This document shows positions 13,569 to 17,524 of a stretch of DNA of 17,524 nucleotides, in pieces. The first letter of the stretch is position 1. The number at the start of each line of letters is the position of its first letter. The notes beneath the pieces are model-generated. The model had not been told where the DNA came from and made no database searches. It worked only from the letters and a program-made list of their open reading frames with translations. This DNA comes from Phycisphaerae bacterium (GTDB lineage Bacteria > Planctomycetota > Phycisphaerae > Tepidisphaerales > Tepidisphaeraceae), in NCBI GenBank assembly GCA_014380825.1, contig JACMJD010000264.1, forward strand, positions 1 through 17,524, read 5' to 3'. Position numbers and translations under genes: made by a program.

Positions 13569-14789
13569 TCAGCGCGTCGCGCCCGCGGTGCTCGCGAGCG
13601 CTTCGTTCAGCGGGACCGGCGCCAGCACCATCGTCCCCATCACGCCCGGGGTGGTGACGGGTTTGATCGCCATCACGTTGCCGTCGCGCGTCGAGGCGTA
13701 GATCATGCCGTCCTTGGTGTTGATCGCGAACGCCGCCAGGTCGTTGCGCTGGCTCTTGAACTTCACCTCGCCGGTCGCGCGGTCGCAGGCGAGGATCTCG
13801 TTGTTCTGGCCACGCAGGTAGACGTGCTTGTCGTCCTGGGAGATGAATCGGGTCGCGCCTTTCACGGTCCACTTCGCGTCGCGGTTCATCTTTCCGGTGA
13901 CTTTGTCGATCGCGACCACGCCCACGTTCGGCACGACTTGATACACCGTGTCGGCGGTGATCACGGGGCTCTCGACCAACGGTGAGAGGGAATAATACTG
14001 CCAGCGTAAGCGTCCGCTGCCGGGATCGAGGCAATAGACCTTGGTGTCCATTGATGCGACGTAGATTCCGCCGTCGTCGGCTTTCACATCGGCGACGATG
14101 CGTCCATCGGTCTGGAAGGCACTGTGATCCAGCGGCCATGCCGGGGCCTTGTCTTCGCTGATGGCGTATACGGCGCCGCCCTCGTCGGCGAAGTAGATCA
14201 GGTTCTGATAGACCGCCGGCGCTGCGGAGATACCGTAGCGCGTCATCGTTTCCCATCGTGCGCGATCGAAGCGGCGGGTCAGATCGATCGCCGCCAACCG
14301 TCCGCCGGCCGGGTAGTCCAGGCCGATGTAGATCGTCGTGTTCAGCACCGTGCCCGGCGATCGGATCGATCGCTTGGTCGACGCGCTTTCAATGAACTTC
14401 CCGGACTTGCTGTACAGCTCGATGCTCGCGCCGGTGGGAAACGCGACGCGATCCTTCACGATGATCGGCGGCTTCACCGGGACCTGATCGGGCGTGATGT
14501 CGATCGCGTAAAGCGGCTTGCCGTCGGCGGCGCTCATCGCGGTCACGCGGTTGCGCTGCGAATGCGCGAACAGCGTGTCATCGCGCAGATACAGGCCGCG
14601 AATCGCGTCTTTGCGCGACGAGAGGTTCAGCGGCAAGTTCCAGCTTTTGGCAAGTGAATTCACGGGAACGAGCGCGATCTTGTCGTTCTCAGCGCGCGTC
14701 GTCGTGCAGCCGCTGCAAATGAAAGCCAGGGCGGCCATGACGAAACTGAAACCAGCGACGAGCGATCGTTTGGAAAAGGCGGGGCTCAC
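13569..14789 (-). CDS. PQQ-like beta-propeller repeat lipoprotein
   Basis: The product has 406 residues from a GTG start at 14789. That start is preferred because AGGAG lies 9 bases upstream and the predicted promoter puts the mRNA start near 14847, below the in-frame ATG at 14852. The N terminus (KR, then a hydrophobic run) ends 'FICSGC' with Cys28. This resembles a lipobox, although Cys rather than Leu occupies -3. The rest consists of about seven blades of the PQQ_2/BamB type: 'VTAMSAADGKPLYAID', 'AAPAVYQNLIYFADEGGAVYAI', 'DGGIYVASMDTKVYCLDPGSGRLRW', 'NNEILACDRATGEVKF', 'DGMIYASTRDGNVMAI'. I saw no PQQ-dehydrogenase catalytic motif, so a scaffold or binding role, perhaps BamB-like, is inferred. 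It is probably the first gene of the transcript leading to the glycosyltransferase and purH. Confidence 0.85.
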   Translation of the reverse strand: MSPAFSKRSLVAGFSFVMAALAFICSGCTTTRAENDKIALVPVNSLAKSWNLPLNLSSRKDAIRGLYLRDDTLFAHSQRNRVTAMSAADGKPLYAIDITPDQVPVKPPIIVKDRVAFPTGASIELYSKSGKFIESASTKRSIRSPGTVLNTTIYIGLDYPAGGRLAAIDLTRRFDRARWETMTRYGISAAPAVYQNLIYFADEGGAVYAISEDKAPAWPLDHSAFQTDGRIVADVKADDGGIYVASMDTKVYCLDPGSGRLRWQYYSLSPLVESPVITADTVYQVVPNVGVVAIDKVTGKMNRDAKWTVKGATRFISQDDKHVYLRGQNNEILACDRATGEVKFKSQRNDLAAFAINTKDGMIYASTRDGNVMAIKPVTTPGVMGTMVLAPVPLNEALASTAGATR

Positions 14790-14798
14790 GGGTGATGA

Positions 14799-14803
14799 CT
14801 CCT
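14799..14803 (-). promoter_or_regulatory. Shine-Dalgarno AGGAG deciding the GTG start at 14789
   Basis: AGGAG on the minus strand precedes the GTG at 14789 by 9 bases. No similar site precedes the in-frame ATG at 14852. Confidence 0.65.
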
Positions 14804-14854
14804 GCTGCGGGGTGCGGCGGCGCGGAAAACTCCTGCGCGGACTGTCGGGCACAG

Positions 14855-14882
14855 ATTATCAGCGCTCGCGAGCGAGCGTCAA
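14855..14882 (-). promoter_or_regulatory. Sigma70-type promoter of the propeller-glycosyltransferase-purH operon
   Basis: On the minus strand TTGACG (14877-14882) and GATAAT (14855-14860) each match consensus at 5 of 6 positions, with a 16-base spacer. Transcription would begin near 14847, giving a leader of about 58 bases before the GTG at 14789. The spacer contains a perfect 12-bp palindrome CGCTCGCGAGCG (14863-14874), well placed for a repressor. A second dyad, AACGCGGC/GCCGCGTT (14882-14889 and 14904-14911), abuts the -35 box. Confidence 0.6.
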
Positions 14883-14949
14883 ACGCGGCAGAGGCTGGGC
14901 ACAGCCGCGTTCGGGCAGATTGTCGGTAATAATCGCAGGCGTGAGACGT

Positions 14950-14998
14950 TATACTTGGCACCCCGCGCGGCACCGCAGGTCGGCGGATTATACAGGAG
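14950..14998 (+). promoter_or_regulatory. Candidate -10 and SD of the Spy-like gene
   Basis: TATACT (14950-14955) is a -10-like box without a recognisable -35. AGGAG (14994-14998) lies 6 bases before the ATG at 15005, which favours that codon over the adjoining GTG at 15002. The two promoters face away from each other, so 14790-15004 is a shared divergent control region. Confidence 0.4.
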
Positions 14999-15004
14999 CT
15001 TGTG

Positions 15005-15808
15005 ATGATTGGATCGAATTCACGACGGCTGGGCCGGCTCACGTTGTTCATGGTTGGAGTGATGGCGGCCATTTGCTTCCTTTCTGCGGGAGCATTCGCT
15101 CAACAAGGTCAGGGCGGCCAGCGAGGAAATCGCGGGCAGGGCCAAGGTCAGGGACGCCAAGGGATGGGCCCGGCGATGCTTGATCGCCTGCATGCGTCCG
15201 TGAATGAACTGAATCTCACCGACGAACAGAAGCCCAAGATCGACGAGATCTTCACGAAGGCAAAGGACGATTTCGAGAAGATGCAGCCGGAGTTGCAGGA
15301 CCTGCCGATGCAGGAACGCGGCACGAAGGTGCGCGAGTTCACTCAACAGTTAAGCACAGAAATCAAAGCGGTCCTGACCGACGAACAGAAAGCTGAATTC
15401 GATAAGAAGGTCGCCGAAATGCAGCAGCAGCGTGGCGGCCAAGGACAAGGTGGCCAAGGTCAGGGCGGTCAAATGCGCCGCATGCGCGAAGCGGTAGAAG
15501 GCGTCGGTCTGACCGATGAACAGAAGCCCAAGGTCGACGCGATCCTGAAGGACATGGAAGACAAGGTCCAGCAGGCGCGGCAGGAATCGCAAGGCGATCG
15601 CCAGGCGATGCAGGAAAAAAGTCGGGCGATCGCGACCGATACGATGTTGCAGCTCGAGCAGGTTCTAACGCCCGATCAACAACAGAAACTGCGCGAATCG
15701 ATGCGAGCGAATCGTGGCGGTGAACAAGGCGGCAACGGTCCGTCAACCCGACCGGCGGATGCAAATCCGCCGACCACGCAACCGGAAAAAAAAACGTCGG
15801 ATCGATGA
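15005..15808 (+). CDS. Spy/CpxP-like LTxxQ periplasmic protein with duplicated module
   Basis: The product has 267 residues. The signal peptide (RRLGR, then a hydrophobic core) is probably cleaved after 'GAFA' at residue 32. A Gln/Gly-rich linker follows ('QQGQGGQRGNRGQGQGQGRQG'). Two similar helical modules each begin 'LTDEQKPKxD' (Leu71 and Leu169) and end with a second LTxxQ ('LTDEQKAEFDKK', 'LTPDQQQKLRES'). A second Gln/Gly repeat joins them. The C terminus is Pro/Thr-rich. LTxxQ proteins of the Spy/CpxP group are small periplasmic chaperones or metal-stress sensors; the doubled module here is longer than those. Its stop overlaps the ATG of the next gene (ATGA), so the two are translationally coupled. 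The fold is likely; the exact role is unknown. Confidence 0.85.
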   Translation: MIGSNSRRLGRLTLFMVGVMAAICFLSAGAFAQQGQGGQRGNRGQGQGQGRQGMGPAMLDRLHASVNELNLTDEQKPKIDEIFTKAKDDFEKMQPELQDLPMQERGTKVREFTQQLSTEIKAVLTDEQKAEFDKKVAEMQQQRGGQGQGGQGQGGQMRRMREAVEGVGLTDEQKPKVDAILKDMEDKVQQARQESQGDRQAMQEKSRAIATDTMLQLEQVLTPDQQQKLRESMRANRGGEQGGNGPSTRPADANPPTTQPEKKTSDR

Positions 15809-16362
15809 TCCCACCGGCTGATTTGCCAGGTCGTTTGAAAATCGGGCAAGTCGCCCCCGAGTTCGAATTGAAGAAGCTGGACGGTACGCCCGTTCAGCTT
15901 TCTTCGTTTAAGGGCAAAATTCTTCTGCTGACGTTTGGCTCGTTCACCTCGCCTTCCTTTCGTCAGCGCGCGGTCGCGCTCGATGAGCTGCGTCGCGATC
16001 ACGGTGCGCGTGTGAGCTTCCTCGTCGTCTATACGCGCGAAGCGCATCCCGCCGGCACGTGGGAAGTGGATCGAAATCGGGATGAGGAGATTTCGATCGC
16101 GGATCACAAGGACGAAGCGGAACGCCGCACCGTCGCGCGCGCGGCGCGCGATCGTTTGAAGCTCGGGCAGTTCACGTTCGCGACCGACGCGATCAGCAAC
16201 GCCACCGCCGATTCGTATCACGCGTTCCCGAACGCCGCCTCCGTGCTGATCGGAAAAGACGGAACGGTGCTGGCGTATCAGCAGTGGTTTGATGCGTACA
16301 CGATGCGCCCGGCGATTCTCGACGCAATCTCGCCGAAAGCGCAGGCCGGCAGTTCACGCTAA
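15805..16362 (+). CDS. Deiodinase-like thioredoxin-fold protein with Ser at the Sec/Cys site
   Basis: This is a 185-residue protein without a signal peptide. Residues 12-45 are redoxin-like ('LKIGQVAPEFELKKLDGTPV', 'FKGKILLLTFGS'). Then comes 'FGSFTSPSFR' (44-53), which aligns with the iodothyronine deiodinase signature 'FGSCTUPPF', and 'FLVVYTREAHPAGTW' (72-86) with the family's Glu-Ala-His81-Pro. Later 'SVLIGKDGTVLAYQQW' matches the redoxin C-terminal strands. At the catalytic Sec/Cys position the codon is TCG (Ser49) and the preceding Cys is Phe47, so no thiol or selenol is present there. The start overlaps the Spy-like stop by four bases. It may be a non-catalytic or unusual redoxin partner of that periplasmic protein, but it would stay in the cytosol unless exported another way. 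The fold is likely; the activity is unknown. Confidence 0.8.
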   Translation: MIPPADLPGRLKIGQVAPEFELKKLDGTPVQLSSFKGKILLLTFGSFTSPSFRQRAVALDELRRDHGARVSFLVVYTREAHPAGTWEVDRNRDEEISIADHKDEAERRTVARAARDRLKLGQFTFATDAISNATADSYHAFPNAASVLIGKDGTVLAYQQWFDAYTMRPAILDAISPKAQAGSSR

Positions 16363-16371
16363 GCGAAAGCT

Positions 16372-16614
16372 CTACTTCGCCGGTGCCGCGGGTTCCGCTG
16401 GGGCCGGCGGCGTCGCGGGCTGCGCGGGAATCTCAGGGGCGGGCGCTTGCGGGGCTTCCTCGCCGGTCACATTCCACTGCGTATTTTTCATGTGCGACGA
16501 AGACTTGGACCCCGGGTAAACATGCGACGCCGGCGGGGTGCAGGTTTCGCATCCGACCACTCCGACCAACATCGCGGCGCCGATCGAACCAAGCAGGGCA
16601 CGGTGAAGACTCAT
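16372..16614 (-). CDS. Small Ala/Pro-tailed lipoprotein
   Basis: The product has 80 residues from the ATG at 16614, chosen because AGGAG lies 8 bases upstream and a lipoprotein signal follows. The hydrophobic run 'LLGSIGAAMLVGVVGC' ends in a lipobox-like VVGC with Cys22. The mature part starts 'CETCTPPASHVYPGSKSSSH', has a short polar core ('MKNTQWNVTGEE'), and ends in an Ala/Pro/Glu tail likely to be disordered and able to span the periplasm or peptidoglycan. I do not recognise the family. It is convergent with the deiodinase-like gene, with a 9-base gap, and follows the GYF_2 gene on the same strand. Confidence 0.7.
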   Translation of the reverse strand: MSLHRALLGSIGAAMLVGVVGCETCTPPASHVYPGSKSSSHMKNTQWNVTGEEAPQAPAPEIPAQPATPPAPAEPAAPAK

Positions 16615-16622
16615 TGGTGTTT

Positions 16623-16627
16623 CTCCT
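16623..16627 (-). promoter_or_regulatory. Shine-Dalgarno AGGAG deciding the 16614 start
   Basis: AGGAG on the minus strand lies 8 bases before the ATG at 16614. This selects it over the upstream in-frame ATG at 16656. Confidence 0.7.
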
Positions 16628-16635
16628 GACCCGGT

Positions 16636-16673
16636 AAAAAAGACGGGCGATCGCATTCTCGCAAATCCCCCGT
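16636..16673 (-). terminator. Weak candidate terminator after the GYF_2 gene
   Basis: On the minus strand ACGG and CCGT enclose a GCGA/TCGC pair and are followed by C and TTTTTT (16636-16641). The stem is interrupted by a 7-base bulge, so it is weak. It lies 30-65 bases past the GYF_2 stop and just before the lipoprotein start, and may only reduce read-through. Confidence 0.35.
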
Positions 16674-16701
16674 AAATTGCCCATCTAAATCCGAGACGGG
16701 C

Positions 16702-17232
16702 TCATTTCATCGCAGCGACCATCCCGACGATGAAAGCGATTACTATGAAAACGACCACCAGCCCCGCCGAGATGAATCCGCAGATCAATCCTGCCAGCGC
16801 CATTCCCGTCCCGGTTCGCTCGCCGCGCCTTATTCGGCCGCGCGCGAGGAAGCCGAAGATGATGGCGAGGATCGCGGGAATCATCCCGATTAAATAGCCA
16901 CATTGCAGGGGAAACGAGACGAGCGCCAGCACGAGACTGGCGATCGCGAATCCATCTGTCGGGACCGCCGCCAAGCCACTGTGGTAGTTCAACTGCGGCT
17001 GATATCCCGGGTTTCCGGGCTGTTGCCCCGGCGCCTTCTCGGTGCCTGGTGCGTCGGCGCGTTGCCCGATCTGGATCTGTGCGACCAACTCCGGCACCGC
17101 ATCGGCGCGTTGCCACTCGGTCAGCCCTTCGTGCCAGACCAGCGTGTCCGGGCGAAGCCCGAAGGAGGCCAATTCCTCAAGCGAGTAAGGCCCCCGCTGC
17201 TCGTTCCCATTGGCAAAGAAGTATTTTTGCAT
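16702..17232 (-). CDS. GYF_2 domain plus DUF4190-type membrane protein
   Basis: The product has 176 residues from the ATG at 17232, chosen because the GYF_2 domain begins directly there; a longer frame to 17277 adds 15 unrelated residues. Residues 1-52 match GYF_2: 'YFFANGNEQRGPYSLEEL' with Gly14-Pro15, Trp33 and Trp40 ('VWHEGLTEWQ'). A Pro/Gln/Gly-rich linker follows (about 55-92). Then come two hydrophobic regions, about 94-130 and 143-172, arranged as in DUF4190 ('AIASLVLALVSF', 'GRIRRGERTGTGMALAGLICG'). GYF-type domains bind Pro-rich peptides. Planctomycete proteins of this build are common with unknown roles. The adjacent lipoprotein and the FHA protein both have Pro-rich tracts, but any contact with them is speculation. 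Confidence 0.85.
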   Translation of the reverse strand: MQKYFFANGNEQRGPYSLEELASFGLRPDTLVWHEGLTEWQRADAVPELVAQIQIGQRADAPGTEKAPGQQPGNPGYQPQLNYHSGLAAVPTDGFAIASLVLALVSFPLQCGYLIGMIPAILAIIFGFLARGRIRRGERTGTGMALAGLICGFISAGLVVVFIVIAFIVGMVAAMK

Positions 17233-17380
17233 CGCAAGCCCCGATTCTGAAGAGCGATTCGCTCCCATGCAAGCCAAACCTGCTCATTACGACGGAAATC
17301 TTGTCAACCATAAGCCATTAGCGGCTCATCACTTGGCGACACTCGGGCATCGTGGATGTTAAAATGGGTAATGGATTTCA

Positions 17381-17524
17381 ATGCGCTTCCCCGATACCTT
17401 AATTGTCAGTTTGCCCAGTTTAACATCAGCGGTGGCAAGGACGCCTCCGGTTGTCAATCTGGTGAAGCATCAGTTGGATGTCGTGCTTCACCCGGAGAAT
17501 CGTCCAATGAAGATCGTGATCAAC
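17381..17524 (+). CDS. Possible 5' end of a plus-strand gene cut by the window edge
   Basis: A frame from ATG 17381 stays open for 48 codons to the edge (MRFPDTLIVSLPSL...). Its later part has codon third positions rich in G/C ('NLVKHQLDVVLHPENRPMKIVIN'). An internal ATG at 17508 has GGAG 9 bases upstream and could be the real start. Another frame (ATG 17371) is also open to the edge but with poorer codon use. No family is recognised, and the call depends on sequence beyond the window. The gap 17233-17380 shows TTGACA on the minus strand (17302-17307) but no matching -10. Confidence 0.25.
   Translation, partial: MRFPDTLIVSLPSLTSAVARTPPVVNLVKHQLDVVLHPENRPMKIVIN

Noticed and set aside
14790..14852. 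ATG at 14852 as the start of the propeller lipoprotein
   Set aside because: It adds 21 Arg/Pro-rich residues before the lipoprotein signal, lacks a Shine-Dalgarno and lies upstream of the predicted transcription start.
15940..15965. Possible selenocysteine codon in the deiodinase-like gene
   Set aside because: The codon at the expected Sec position is TCG (Ser). There is no in-frame TGA before the stop at 16360-16362.

Overview
The window looks like chromosomal DNA from a GC-rich planctomycete, probably of the Phycisphaerae type. This is an inference from gene content: a giant FHA-domain membrane protein, GumC/Wzz-like coiled-coil proteins, a GYF_2 plus DUF4190-type protein, a tiny SEC-C protein, a HEAT/STN-like secreted protein, a Gly/Tyr-rich exported protein, and a dispersed 'GCCACAGAGGCACAGAG' inverted repeat of a kind often met in planctomycete and soil-bacterial genomes. 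No rRNA, tRNA, CRISPR array, integrase or transposase was seen.

Layout. Positions 1-924 (+) hold the 3' part of a Wzz/GumC-like coiled-coil gene that stops just after its Pro motif. Then come transaldolase (1055-2116 +) and a secreted HEAT/STN-like protein (2156-2980 +) whose signal peptide lies inside a palindromic repeat. A run of minus-strand genes follows. A Gly/Tyr-rich exported protein (3035-3526) has a clear intrinsic terminator. The 1849-residue protein at 3685-9234 carries two FHA domains, a long acidic linker and a TM/coiled-coil/TM module. About 570 bp without a gene (9235-9800) holds several dyads. A SEC-C mini-protein (9874-10077) has its own terminator and an apparent +1 frameshift at its 5' end. 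A probable three-gene operon (14789 to 10279) reads PQQ-like beta-propeller lipoprotein, GT-C-like membrane glycosyltransferase, purH.

A divergent promoter region (14790-15004) separates that operon from a plus-strand pair: a Spy/LTxxQ-type periplasmic protein (15005-15808) and a deiodinase-like thioredoxin-fold protein (15805-16362). The pair overlaps by ATGA. In the second protein the position normally held by the catalytic Sec/Cys is a serine. The right end carries a small lipoprotein (16372-16614 -), a GYF_2 membrane protein (16702-17232 -) and a possible plus-strand gene running off the edge.

How the genes work together. Much of the window concerns the cell envelope: polysaccharide chain-length-like proteins, a membrane glycosyltransferase, lipoproteins and exported low-complexity proteins. 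Two housekeeping enzymes, transaldolase and PurH, are interspersed. The most unusual items are the FHA/Wzz-like fusion, the Spy-like plus Ser-deiodinase-like couple, and the repeat-encoded signal peptide. All family assignments were made by reading motifs; no database search was run.
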